A stretch of DNA of 64,000 bases from an uncultured Draconibacterium sp. (GTDB lineage: Bacteria > Bacteroidota > Bacteroidia > Bacteroidales > Prolixibacteraceae): positions 4,522,501 to 4,586,500 of the forward strand of contig NZ_OY781884.1 of assembly GCF_963677155.1 (NCBI RefSeq). The letters are read 5' to 3'. Made by a program: the position numbers and the translations under genes. Positions 1 through 8,276 of the stretch are shown here, in pieces. Under the pieces are notes generated by a model. The model did no database searches and was not told the DNA's origin. It saw only the letters and a program-made list of their open reading frames with translations. Numbering within the stretch: the first letter of the stretch is position 1; the number at the start of each line of letters is the position of its first letter.

Positions 1-214
1 GCAGAATAACGTAATGCTTATCTTTTAAAAGTACATCGTCGCTGTTGTGCTCGTGAATATGCGAGGTTATTTTGAGGCCGGTAATGGGAGCTTGTTTGGA
101 TAATGACTCGATTACACGACAGGCAAAGTAGGTTTTCCCCACATTTCTCCCGTTACCTGCAAGCAACAGCAAGTTGGGATAATCGATTTTGGTATCTTTT
201 TGTACTTGTGTCAT
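1..214 (-). CDS. MobB-like P-loop NTPase, N-terminal part (runs off the window)
   Basis: Reading leftwards from the ATG at 214, the protein starts MTQVQKDTKIDYPNLLLLAG and has a Walker A loop, GNGRNVGKT, at about residues 20-28, followed by a GLKITSHIHEH stretch that resembles the lysine/histidine segment after the P-loop in MobB (molybdopterin-guanine dinucleotide biosynthesis adaptor). An in-frame TAA directly precedes the ATG, so this start is firm. The gene is cut by the window edge and only 71 codons are visible. The upstream Moco riboswitch supports a role in molybdenum cofactor or molybdoenzyme biology. It could also be another P-loop protein of a molybdoenzyme operon. The family call rests on motif resemblance only. 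Confidence 0.55.
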   Translation of the reverse strand, partial: MTQVQKDTKIDYPNLLLLAGNGRNVGKTYFACRVIESLSKQAPITGLKITSHIHEHNSDDVLLKDKHYVIL

Positions 215-220
215 TTAATA

Positions 221-484
221 ACCTGAGTTCAGTTATAGATGTTAACCTCAGAATTACAGAAATGTGCGAGATTTGGACTGAAAATATCGCAAGAATAGCG
301 GGCTATTTTAAGAGGTTTTCTGTTTAAAGATTGTGCATTTCTGTAATTTCCTTCGGATTTCTCAAATTTTTGCATAAATCACTCCACATTTTTTTGAATT
401 ATCCCGATAGTCCTTCAAAAATCTGCAATAATTTCTGCTAAAAGTTTTCAGAAATTGAGGCAAGATTTATAATTGAACTCAGGT
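221..484. mobile_element. MITE-like element with inverted ends and a 5-bp target duplication
   Basis: The left end reads ACCTGAGTTCAGTTATAGAT and the right end, read inwards on the other strand, ACCTGAGTTCAATTATAAAT (18 of 20 identical), with weaker similarity continuing inwards. The 264-bp body has no plausible gene. The pentamer TAATA lies directly outside both ends (216-220 and 485-489), as expected of a target-site duplication. Removing the element and one TAATA would put the riboswitch tail next to the ATG at 214. The transposase family that would move it is not present in the window. Confidence 0.7.
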
Positions 485-534
485 TAATATGTTTCAGGGA
501 AGGGAAGGAGCTTCAGTTCTCCCAATGCAAAATT

Positions 535-645
535 TGCTCTTTCTCCTTTCCAATTTATCCCGACCTTGCCGGGATGCGGGAGGATCACCTGTTTCCGGGT
601 AATCCCATCGGCCAAAATCCCTTGGTTTACACTTTAGGAAAATTG
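535..645 (-). promoter_or_regulatory. Molybdenum cofactor (Moco) riboswitch
   Basis: On the minus strand the RNA carries the conserved core segments I associate with the Moco motif: TTTTGGCCG, then GGTGATCCTCCCGCAT, a variable hairpin (ATCCCGGCAAGGTCGGGAT) and TTGGAAAGG. The E. coli moaA leader has matching TTTGGCCG, CCTCCCGTAT and TGGAAAGG blocks. The closing stem can form between TTTTCCT (about 640-634) and AGGAGAA. A short GGCTC/GAGCC hairpin precedes it, just after a predicted promoter -7 box. The RNA lies upstream of the MobB-like gene, which fits feedback control of Moco genes. A Moco versus tungsten-cofactor variant cannot be told apart by eye. Confidence 0.8.
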
Positions 646-659
646 GCTCGGAGCCGTTA

Positions 660-667
660 CAAATATA
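660..667 (-). promoter_or_regulatory. Promoter -7 box for the riboswitch transcript
   Basis: The minus strand reads TATATTTG, matching the Bacteroidota -7 consensus TAnnTTTG. Transcription would start a few bases downstream, at the 5' edge of the riboswitch. No convincing -33 TTTG is seen at the usual spacing. Confidence 0.5.
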
Positions 668-830
668 GCAAAGAATCTAGATGTGTGGATGTGATTGTTT
701 GAAAACTGTTGAAGAGCATTTTAGCTAGAATAAAATGCTGAAGGGTGTTAAAAAAATGAGAATGTAAATATGGACAACGGGAAAGATATTCAAGGGCAGG
801 TTATCAAATACTAGCCTGCCCCTGAATTAT

Positions 831-3800
831 TTAGTCTTCACTAACAACTTCTTCCTCTACAATCGGATTTGTCTTTTCGGAAAAATAGGCTGAAACAATA
901 ACAAGGACAACAATTGCCACCGCAATGTAAACGCCTGAAGGAATTGGTGCCGCTTCGCCTTGTGCATACGAGTGCAAACCTGAGAGGTAATAGTTTACTC
1001 CAAAGTAAGTCATCAGTACCGAGCTGATACCCAAAACAGCAGCCACACTCATTGCAAAACTACCACGCATTCCGGGAATGCGGTGCATGTGAGAGATGAA
1101 TGTATATACCAAAACAGTTACCAACGCCCAGGTTTCTTTTGGGTCCCAGCCCCAGTAACGGCCCCAGCTTTCGTTGGCCCAAACACCACCAAGAAATGAA
1201 CCGAGCGTAACCATTAATAAGCCAATGATCAAAGCAACTTGAATGATATTAACAAGTTCTTTTATGGTGTGATTAATTCTTTCGGAATTGTGTTTATTTC
1301 TGAAAATCATTAAAATGAGATTCAGGAAGCCCAGCAATGCACTAATTCCCAAAAATCCGTAGCTGGCTGTAATAACCGCTACGTGAACAATTAACCAGTA
1401 CGATTTTAAAACGGGTACCAGGTTGGTTATTTCCGGGCTCATCCAGCTCATTCCTGCCACCATAAGCGTTAAACCGGCTAAGACTGATGTTAATGAGAGT
1501 GTAATTTCCGAGCGTTTGGCAAAAATCAAACCTCCAAGTGCAGTTGCCCAACTAATAAACACCATCGATTCGTAACCATTACTCCATGGCGCATGTCCTG
1601 ATATGTACCAGCGAATTACCAGTCCCGCAGTTTCGGCCAAAAACAGTACCAGAATAAAGTAGAACGCAAAATTTTTCAGGAAGCTTAATTTAATATTCGG
1701 ATTAAACAGAGTAAGCAACTGTAACATCAACAGAATTAAACCAGTAAACATGAAAATTTTTGATAATTTCCCAAATATGTTCAGTTTATTATAGAGCACT
1801 TCCATTTTTACTCTTGTTGCCGATGGAATGATCTTCGCTCCAATAGTTTCCTGGTTTTGTTTCAGATTGTTCAGCAATTGGTCAGCTGTTGCCCAATCGC
1901 GTTTTTGTACCGATTGAAGATAAGACGAAACCGTTTGTCTTGCGAAATCTGCATTTTGGGCAGGAAGTTCCTTTGCTTCGTTAATCGATACCCATTTATG
2001 ATTGTCATGATTGGGGACGGGAAAAATAGTGAGGAAATCGCCGGTGAAAATGGCCATCAGAATATTAACGCGTTCGTCAACATTCATAATTTCCTTGTCG
2101 AACTTATTCCGGCTATTACTTTCTTTATTATAAGCTGCCTGAACTGCGGAGCTTAGTATATAGCCTCCCATCTTGCGAGGCCGAACGATTGAATTAAATG
2201 AAGCATATTTTCCACTGATCCCAATTGTTCTTCGTAATTCGGGATTGGCAATTTTTATAATGGCAACGTTCTTCCATAGTTCAGGATTTGCCTGCATATC
2301 AAGAAAAACTTCAGTTGGCGACATTCCTTCCCAACTGGTTTTTTTAGCCACTTTACGAAGAATTTCGGATGCCAACGTAGAAATCGGCTCTACACGGCCT
2401 TTTCTGTCTTGTATGAGTAAACTTTCGAATGACTTGGCGTGGTCGCTGTTTACTGGTGCAGGTGATAAAACTTGTGCCTGTGCACTAATACTCAGCAACA
2501 CACCCGTTACTAAAACAGCAAATAGCTTTTTACGTTTTTCGCGCAGTTGTGCCGATGTTTTTAGCAGAGTTTTAAAACGACTATTTCGATTAAACAAAGT
2601 CAGCACCATTCCGATGGCCATAATCAGGTAGCCAAAATAAGTTACCGATGTTCCTGCTGAATCGTGGTTTACGGAAAGGATGGTGCCGCGCTCATCCGTA
2701 TCGTATGATGATTGGAAAAAACGATATCCTTTGTATTTCAGGATGTTGTTCATGAAAATACGGAAAGGCATTTCGGTGGTGCCGTCTTTTAAAACTACTT
2801 CGCTGGTATACGACGAAGGACTCATAGAACCCGGATAACGTTCGAGTTGGAAATCGTTAAGCTGAATGGCAAAAGGTAGTTTTATTATTCGAGAACCGTA
2901 TGATACCGACACCTTCATTCCATCGATGGATGTGGTGTAAAAATCTCCAACTTCGCCGGTACGGCCATAAACGATCAACTCCTTACTTTTGTCATTAGTT
3001 GATATTGCAGCTTTAAAAGCATCCGGCGGGCTCATTTCCTGCGTTGGTTTTTGGTAAGCCAGTTGAACCGAAGCATTTGGCAGAAACTGTTTAACGGCAA
3101 ATGTGAGGTTTTTATACGTATAGGCCTTTTGTGTGTCCACAAGTTTTGCGGTACGTGGAGCTATCAACTCACTATTATCGGACAGCATTCCGGAAACCTG
3201 AATAGTGTCGATGGCAGAAAGGTACAGGTTGCCATCTTTCAAACTCAGTTTTATATCTGTATTTGTATTGTTGCCAAAACCCAGTGTTAACCCATTTAGT
3301 GTTTTCGTGTTATCGTTTCTAAGTGTAAAGTCTTTTCTTGATGAACCATTTGTTACAGTAATCAGCGAAATAATTGGTTCGCCATTTGGATCGAGAACAA
3401 TGTTTTCTACTGCCGATGGCATGAACTGTTGATTGCTAATATGTATCGTTTTTCCTTTGAAATGTATTTTTTCTGAAAAGCGGTTGGTGGTATAGGGCGA
3501 GAATTTTACTTCGCTTGATTCTTCAATCGTTTCAGTACCATCGCTTACCTTAACCGTTACATACGATGCTTCGGAAGTAATAAAATCAGAAGAGCTGTTT
3601 TCGCGAATATGCATATTTCCCTCATAACCGTAATAACGTGTAATCATCGCACCTACGCCAATAACGATAAAGGAGATATGAAAAAGCAGGATTGTCCATT
3701 TCTTCCGTGCGATAAGTTTGTATTTAATTACACTCCCAAGGATGTTGATGCAGAGTATAAATAACAAAATCTCGAACCATCTGGAATTGTAAATGAGAAT

Positions 3801-3923
3801 TTTTGCTGTAGTGGTGCCATAATCGTTTTCTATAAAGGTGGCGTAACCAATGGCAATAGCAAAAATTACCACCAAAATTCCGGTAAAAAACATGGAAAAA
3901 AGGAATGAGCTCAGCTTCTTCAT
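831..3923 (-). CDS. ccsBA: Cytochrome c biogenesis protein CcsBA (ResB-CcsA fusion)
   Basis: System II cytochrome c synthetase, which moves haem across the inner membrane and attaches it to CXXCH motifs in the periplasm. The 1030-residue protein is a natural fusion: a ResB/CcsB-like part with N-terminal membrane helices and a large periplasmic domain, then a CcsA part from about residue 720. The CcsA part shows the haem-binding WWD region (GRYWGWDPKETWAL, about residue 920) and flanking periplasmic histidines (SGHAPWSNGYES about 770, the VHVAVITASYG helix, FISHMHRIPG). It lies downstream of seven c-type cytochrome genes that need this maturation. A bidirectional hairpin at 3960-3994 separates it from the tetraheme gene, so it may have its own promoter. 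Confidence 0.95.
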   Translation of the reverse strand: MKKLSSFLFSMFFTGILVVIFAIAIGYATFIENDYGTTTAKILIYNSRWFEILLFILCINILGSVIKYKLIARKKWTILLFHISFIVIGVGAMITRYYGYEGNMHIRENSSSDFITSEASYVTVKVSDGTETIEESSEVKFSPYTTNRFSEKIHFKGKTIHISNQQFMPSAVENIVLDPNGEPIISLITVTNGSSRKDFTLRNDNTKTLNGLTLGFGNNTNTDIKLSLKDGNLYLSAIDTIQVSGMLSDNSELIAPRTAKLVDTQKAYTYKNLTFAVKQFLPNASVQLAYQKPTQEMSPPDAFKAAISTNDKSKELIVYGRTGEVGDFYTTSIDGMKVSVSYGSRIIKLPFAIQLNDFQLERYPGSMSPSSYTSEVVLKDGTTEMPFRIFMNNILKYKGYRFFQSSYDTDERGTILSVNHDSAGTSVTYFGYLIMAIGMVLTLFNRNSRFKTLLKTSAQLREKRKKLFAVLVTGVLLSISAQAQVLSPAPVNSDHAKSFESLLIQDRKGRVEPISTLASEILRKVAKKTSWEGMSPTEVFLDMQANPELWKNVAIIKIANPELRRTIGISGKYASFNSIVRPRKMGGYILSSAVQAAYNKESNSRNKFDKEIMNVDERVNILMAIFTGDFLTIFPVPNHDNHKWVSINEAKELPAQNADFARQTVSSYLQSVQKRDWATADQLLNNLKQNQETIGAKIIPSATRVKMEVLYNKLNIFGKLSKIFMFTGLILLMLQLLTLFNPNIKLSFLKNFAFYFILVLFLAETAGLVIRWYISGHAPWSNGYESMVFISWATALGGLIFAKRSEITLSLTSVLAGLTLMVAGMSWMSPEITNLVPVLKSYWLIVHVAVITASYGFLGISALLGFLNLILMIFRNKHNSERINHTIKELVNIIQVALIIGLLMVTLGSFLGGVWANESWGRYWGWDPKETWALVTVLVYTFISHMHRIPGMRGSFAMSVAAVLGISSVLMTYFGVNYYLSGLHSYAQGEAAPIPSGVYIAVAIVVLVIVSAYFSEKTNPIVEEEVVSED

Positions 3924-3959
3924 AATAAGTAGTTGTCTAGTTGTCTGAATAAAACATTA

Positions 3960-3994
3960 AAAAAATTCCTTTGTTTTCAAACAAAGGAATTTTT
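3960..3994. terminator. Long A/T-flanked hairpin terminator
   Basis: An inverted repeat, AAAAATTCCTTTGTTT with AACAAAGGAATTTTT and a 3-base loop, gives a strong stem with A/T tails on both sides. It follows the tetraheme gene by 22 bases and would limit readthrough into ccsBA. Confidence 0.7.
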
Positions 3995-4016
3995 CAAAAT
4001 AAAAATCTTGCTTTCA

Positions 4017-4523
4017 TTAATTTGTTGTAGGATCGTCGTGAGCAATTACTTTTACAAACTCATCAAAGTTCCATGTTTTTTTAGGAGCCACATGGCCTTC
4101 TGGTTTCTCACCTAAATGGCAGGCTTTACAAGTTTCTTCTGTTGGTTCTACCATCCCCTTTGCGAGTGCCAACTTTTTGTTCTTCATAATTGCTGCCGAT
4201 TTGTAGTGGCTTCCAGGTCCGTGGCATGATTCGCACGAAACACCTTCGTCAGCTTTAAGGCCGGCAAGTGATCCTTTGTCAACCGAACCGGCAGTTGAGT
4301 GGCATTTCAAACATGTTGCATTGTTTTTTTCGTCACCTTTCAGCGCATCCATTGCTTTTGCGTGTGGCCCGGCTTCCCAAACTTTAAACTGCTGACCTTT
4401 ATCAGGTTTGTTATGGCACATTTTACATTTTGCTGCACCAATGTACTTGTAGTTTTGAGCGGTTACTACAGGGCTAAACAGAACTGCAAGGGCTAAAAGG
4501 AAAATTAATTTCTTGAGTTTCAT
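4017..4523 (-). CDS. Periplasmic tetraheme cytochrome c (c554-like)
   Basis: A 168-residue exported electron carrier. Residues 1-22 form a signal peptide ending TAQ. Four CXXCH haem sites are at about 33-37 (CKMCH), 71-75 (CLKCH), 97-101 (CESCH) and 132-136 (CKACH). The HGPGSHY segment after the third site and the overall spacing resemble the cytochrome c554/c-prime-type family. It lies 54 bases downstream of the NapC/NirT-type gene and is probably co-transcribed with it, taking electrons from that quinol-oxidising partner. Redox partner and substrate are not visible. A soluble shuttle is more likely than an enzyme, since no extra catalytic domain is present. Confidence 0.85.
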   Translation of the reverse strand: MKLKKLIFLLALAVLFSPVVTAQNYKYIGAAKCKMCHNKPDKGQQFKVWEAGPHAKAMDALKGDEKNNATCLKCHSTAGSVDKGSLAGLKADEGVSCESCHGPGSHYKSAAIMKNKKLALAKGMVEPTEETCKACHLGEKPEGHVAPKKTWNFDEFVKVIAHDDPTTN

Positions 4524-4577
4524 AATCGTCGTATTTAAAATATATTACTTGTTTTCTATAAAATATTGTTCCAAAAT

Positions 4578-6080
4578 TTAATACAATGCTGTATGGCACA
4601 TTGAACACATCTCTGTCCTCCAGGCTTCTGCAATGTCAACTGGATGTTGAAAATCCAAGGCCTCGAAAGCAGTAGAATATTGCATGTTGTCTTGCGTGCC
4701 CTGTGCTATAATATTATGGCATAGCGAACAGTCTTTTGAAATCGTTTTGTTTTCAGTTGTTGTATGGCGGTCGTTATGGCAACGGTAACATCCATCTGAT
4801 TCCATATGTCCAATGTTATTTGGATATTCTTTCCAGCTGGCTTTCATAAACGGGAAAATATTGTTTGAATAATCATCCTGAATAGCGGCAATTGCCTGGT
4901 CGATTTCAGCTTTCTTAGTTTCGTAAACATCGGGGTAACCACTTTCAAACCAGTCTGTAATCTGGCTTTCGATGGCTGTCATTGCGGTGTCTTTATTCGG
5001 ATAATCCTGATAAAGTGCCATCATTGCCGCCAGTTTTATGGCGGGTAGTTCGGTTGATATTTTTCCCTCTGCCATCGACTGATCGATAAAGTTTTGCGGA
5101 GCATTATAATTGTGCGATGGCCTGTTGTGACAATCTAAACAATCCATTACCCGGGTTTCCAGCGAATCGAGCTCAGCTTCAGAAACCATCCTCATTTCAT
5201 CGGTATATATGTATTCTTCACCGGTTTTTGTATTGGTATATTTTACCCACGGAATAATCTGGCGTTTCTCATCAAGTGCTTTGTATTCAATTTTTACCTC
5301 GGGGCTAATGTGTTGATGAATACCTTTTATCACACCCTGAGGTGTTACCTGTGTACTTGTTTTTACCTGTAAGTGAATAATATGCTCGGTGTTTTCTTCA
5401 TCGGTTAAAAATGAATGTTTAATCCGCATTTTATTATCGTAGAATTTCTCCGGCCAGTGGCATTCTTCGCAGGTTTCGCGCGCCGGACGTAAGTTGGCAA
5501 TTGGGGTAGGGATGGGTTGCGGGTATTTATTTGCCAAAACAGAATACACCTGGTATAAACCCGAAAGTTTACTTTTTACATACCAACTGGCTCCCGTACC
5601 AACATGGCACTCCACACAGGCAACACGTTCGTGCGACGATCCGTGATAGGTTACGTATTCAGGCTCCATAACTTCATGGCATAACTTACCACAGAATTCT
5701 ACCGATTCGGTGTAATGAAATGCTTCATAACTTCCTACCGAAGAAAGAATAAGTAGAAAAATTGTTCCAACGATAAAAATTGTACTGGCGTTACGTGTTG
5801 CCAGATTATTAAAATCTAAAACAGGCCAGTTTAAACGTTTGCCTTCTTTTTCTGCCAACCGCGCTTTTTTGCGGTAGATTCGCATTCCGAGCGGAATCAT
5901 CAGCAATCCTACAATCAAAAATACAGGAAGGATGATAAAAATGAATAGTCCAATGTATTGCCCTCCAAACCCGAAAGCAATGTTGAGTAAAAATAAGGCA
6001 ATAATACTGGCCAGGTTAAAAATGGCTAATACCGCACCCGATATCGAAATCCAATTTCTAATTGATGGTGGTAATTTCAT
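4578..6080 (-). CDS. NapC/NirT-type multiheme cytochrome c, quinol-linked
   Basis: A 500-residue inner-membrane cytochrome that probably takes electrons from menaquinol and passes them to periplasmic carriers. Three predicted membrane helices (about 10-35, 40-65 and 100-120) precede the haem domain. Six normal CXXCH sites are seen (CVECH, CEECH, CLDCH, CYRCH, CSLCH, CSMCH). The first site, just after the third helix, reads FCGKLCHEVM, that is CX3CH, at the position where NapC/NrfH proteins bind the haem near the quinol site. The protein is much longer than NapC (about 200 residues), with a second haem-binding half. It forms an operon with the tetraheme gene. Confidence 0.85.
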   Translation of the reverse strand: MKLPPSIRNWISISGAVLAIFNLASIIALFLLNIAFGFGGQYIGLFIFIILPVFLIVGLLMIPLGMRIYRKKARLAEKEGKRLNWPVLDFNNLATRNASTIFIVGTIFLLILSSVGSYEAFHYTESVEFCGKLCHEVMEPEYVTYHGSSHERVACVECHVGTGASWYVKSKLSGLYQVYSVLANKYPQPIPTPIANLRPARETCEECHWPEKFYDNKMRIKHSFLTDEENTEHIIHLQVKTSTQVTPQGVIKGIHQHISPEVKIEYKALDEKRQIIPWVKYTNTKTGEEYIYTDEMRMVSEAELDSLETRVMDCLDCHNRPSHNYNAPQNFIDQSMAEGKISTELPAIKLAAMMALYQDYPNKDTAMTAIESQITDWFESGYPDVYETKKAEIDQAIAAIQDDYSNNIFPFMKASWKEYPNNIGHMESDGCYRCHNDRHTTTENKTISKDCSLCHNIIAQGTQDNMQYSTAFEALDFQHPVDIAEAWRTEMCSMCHTALY

Positions 6081-6524
6081 TATTCTTATTTTTTGTAACT
6101 CACTGATATCTACGTATTCTAAGATTGAAAAATTCCATTAAATTTTCAAGAGCAAAACCTTATTTATAAGCTGTCTATATACGTGATTTCGTTTTGAGAA
6201 TAAGTTCGAAAAGAAGGAGTTGGGCATGAATTGTATTGATTTTAAATGCTAGTAAATCAGTAGGGTGTGAGTTCTGATTTATTACGGTTGATATCTTAAT
6301 TTGTATAATTTTTATACGTTCGATCCTATTGATTTTAATGAAAATAAAGAGGTAGATGTCTGTAATAGTGTCTTTTAGATGTCGAAAAAAAACTTGAGCT
6401 GTAACTCTCTGTTTTAATAATGGTTTAGAGCAGGGAATAGAATAGAAACATATGTGAAAAATTCAGGGAATGAGGGACTAAAAAATCATTTATCTACTAC
6501 TTTTCTGAAAATACGAAAACAAAA
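6081..6524. other. Intergenic region with no gene seen
   Basis: This AT-rich stretch separates the cytochrome b operon end from the NapC-type gene and should hold the promoter of the latter. No convincing ORF or RNA was found. It contains TATGTGAAAA (6451-6460) and TGAGGGACTAA (6471-6481). Related words occur upstream of the FNR-like regulator gene near 11715-11757. Confidence 0.5.
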
Positions 6525-6554
6525 GGGAGCACTACCGTTTTTTGATAAGCTCCC
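6514..6554 (-). terminator. Terminator of the 10.7-6.6 kb cytochrome operon
   Basis: The minus strand has GGGAGC, an 18-base loop and GCTCCC, followed by TTTTGTTTTC. It lies about 50 bases downstream of the cytochrome b stop codon. Confidence 0.6.
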
Positions 6555-6605
6555 ATAATAAATCAATCTAATATAGAATAAGTTTTATAAAATTAGCCAG
6601 CTGCT

Positions 6606-7223
6606 TTAAACATGATGCCAGCCACTAATAATACTTTTAAAATTTTCGATTGGTGATTTCCCAATTGATGCAACATATAAGTGAATAATCAGGAAAATGG
6701 AAATAAAGAATCCCATTGCCGAATGAGTAACCGCAGTTATTAGCACTCCACTAACATTGTATATATCATCAAAAATTAATTCAGGAAACATTAACCCGAT
6801 TCCACTTACAATAACCAGTGGTACAGCAACGTACATTACCATTAAATAGAAATATTTTTGAAGTGGATTAAATTTTCTTTTTTCCGAAAGCGGATAGGGG
6901 GCTTTCATTCCGTGAAACATACCCCAGGCATAATAATAGGCTTGTTTCATCGGCCTTTTCAGAAAATTTCGTGGTTTTACGATGTAAAACTTTTTATTAT
7001 TGGTAAACATGTTTCCAAAAATAAAAAGCAGGTAATTCAGCGATACCAATGCACCAACAATATTATGAAGCTGAACACTAAGGCGAAAGTTAATCAGCGA
7101 CTCCTTAAAACCACTGTTCATACTTATTCCGGTAATAATAAGAATAATGATGCCTAAGGCGTTTATTCCGTGCCAAATGCGCAGCCACATTGGATAGAAG
7201 TATATTTTATTTTCTGAGCTCAT
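6606..7223 (-). CDS. Cytochrome b/b561-type membrane protein
   Basis: A 205-residue integral membrane protein with about four to five helices, resembling the bacterial cytochrome b561 / Ni-Fe hydrogenase cytochrome b fold. Candidate haem-ligand histidines occur in WLRIWHGINALG (helix 1), SVQLHNIVGALV (helix 2), AVTHSAMGFFISIF and FLIIHLYVAS. Its start lies 2 bases after the stop of the heptaheme gene, so the two are translationally linked. The likely job is to exchange electrons between the quinone pool and the heptaheme subunit. The direction of flow cannot be read from sequence. It is the last gene before a terminator. Confidence 0.8.
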   Translation of the reverse strand: MSSENKIYFYPMWLRIWHGINALGIIILIITGISMNSGFKESLINFRLSVQLHNIVGALVSLNYLLFIFGNMFTNNKKFYIVKPRNFLKRPMKQAYYYAWGMFHGMKAPYPLSEKRKFNPLQKYFYLMVMYVAVPLVIVSGIGLMFPELIFDDIYNVSGVLITAVTHSAMGFFISIFLIIHLYVASIGKSPIENFKSIISGWHHV

Positions 7224-7225
7224 TG

Positions 7226-8164
7226 TTATTTCTTTTTAATGATGATTCTGAAAATTAAATGAATGACAATTCCCAGTACAGTTGCAAAAAAGATGATTAA
7301 ACTGATTGTTTTAAGGATTGGAATCTGGTGCGATCCAATCACATAACTTTCGTTGGTTATTAGTCCTTTTACAGTACCATCTTCTGCCCGTTGTTGTAAA
7401 TTCTGATATTTATACAGTGATGCTTTTAACAGTGAATTTGATGAGTGGCATTCTGCACAGCGACGCACGGCTTCTTCTTTTGATAGAATGTTGTGCGACA
7501 CCATTAAATCATCTTCGGTTGCGGTGTGGCACTCAATACATCGAACGTGTTTAAAGTGTAATTCCTGGTTAGGTAGCCAATCGTGAATATCAACAACAGC
7601 CAGTTGTTTGTTTTCTGAAATCAGGCTAAATTGTTTCATATCGTTGTGGCACGACAAACACATTGCATTACTGTTTTCAACAATTTCTACAACACTGCTG
7701 CTTGTACGGGCAGTTGTAGAATAATAGTGCTGATCGTGACATTTTGAACAAGTGAAGGTGTCGCCAAATTTTTGATAATGAACACTTTTTTGTACCTCCT
7801 CGTCAATTTTTTCAAACTGGTAGTGGGCGTATGATTCGTCGCCGGCATGACAATCTAAACAGGTCATCATGGGCTCCAGTTTTAACGATGCAGCATGAGG
7901 ATACGTTAAATAATCGTACGAATGGCAATCAGTACAATCAAAACTTTGATGAACTCCAGCCCGTAAACGCACAGTATCGATTATCAGGTATGGATTCATC
8001 AGTCTTCTTTCTTCGGTATCCATCATATCGTTATGAAACGAATATGTTTGTTGCGAGTGACATTTTAAACAGTCGTGACTTTTCGGATCAGCGTAAAATT
8101 GCCCAGAACTCTGAAACGAGATAGCCAGAAACAACAGAATTTGTAATGAGATGAAATATTTCAT
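7226..8164 (-). CDS. Membrane-anchored heptaheme cytochrome c
   Basis: A 312-residue exported cytochrome with an N-terminal signal peptide (ending near SFQSSGQ) and seven CXXCH sites in order: CLKCH, CTDCH, CLDCH, CSKCH, CLSCH, CIECH, CAECH. Additional histidines between them could be distal ligands. A C-terminal helix (TISLIIFFATVLGIVIHLIF) followed by RIIIKKK would anchor it in the inner membrane with the haem domain in the periplasm. The next gene, almost touching it, is a cytochrome b, so the pair looks like a quinone-linked dehydrogenase or reductase module. No known catalytic signature such as that of NrfA, hydroxylamine oxidase or Otr was recognised. Confidence 0.85.
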   Translation of the reverse strand: MKYFISLQILLFLAISFQSSGQFYADPKSHDCLKCHSQQTYSFHNDMMDTEERRLMNPYLIIDTVRLRAGVHQSFDCTDCHSYDYLTYPHAASLKLEPMMTCLDCHAGDESYAHYQFEKIDEEVQKSVHYQKFGDTFTCSKCHDQHYYSTTARTSSSVVEIVENSNAMCLSCHNDMKQFSLISENKQLAVVDIHDWLPNQELHFKHVRCIECHTATEDDLMVSHNILSKEEAVRRCAECHSSNSLLKASLYKYQNLQQRAEDGTVKGLITNESYVIGSHQIPILKTISLIIFFATVLGIVIHLIFRIIIKKK

Positions 8165-8219
8165 GGATTAATCGGTATAACTAAGTCTTAAATTTAAGAA
8201 CATCCTACTTGTATGAAAA

Positions 8220-8250
8220 ATGGTAATATCGCTTTTACTGATATTACCAT
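8220..8250 (-). terminator. Intra-operon terminator after the DUF5777 gene
   Basis: A perfect 11-bp stem, ATGGTAATATC / GATATTACCAT, with a T-run on the minus-strand side. It lies between the barrel gene and the heptaheme gene and may lower expression of the downstream pair. Confidence 0.65.
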
Positions 8251-8276
8251 CTTCAAAATAAAATTTTATAAACCGT

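Noticed and set aside
2173-2631. 152-codon plus-strand frame within ccsBA
   Set aside because: It is antisense to a strongly supported gene and has no recognisable domain.
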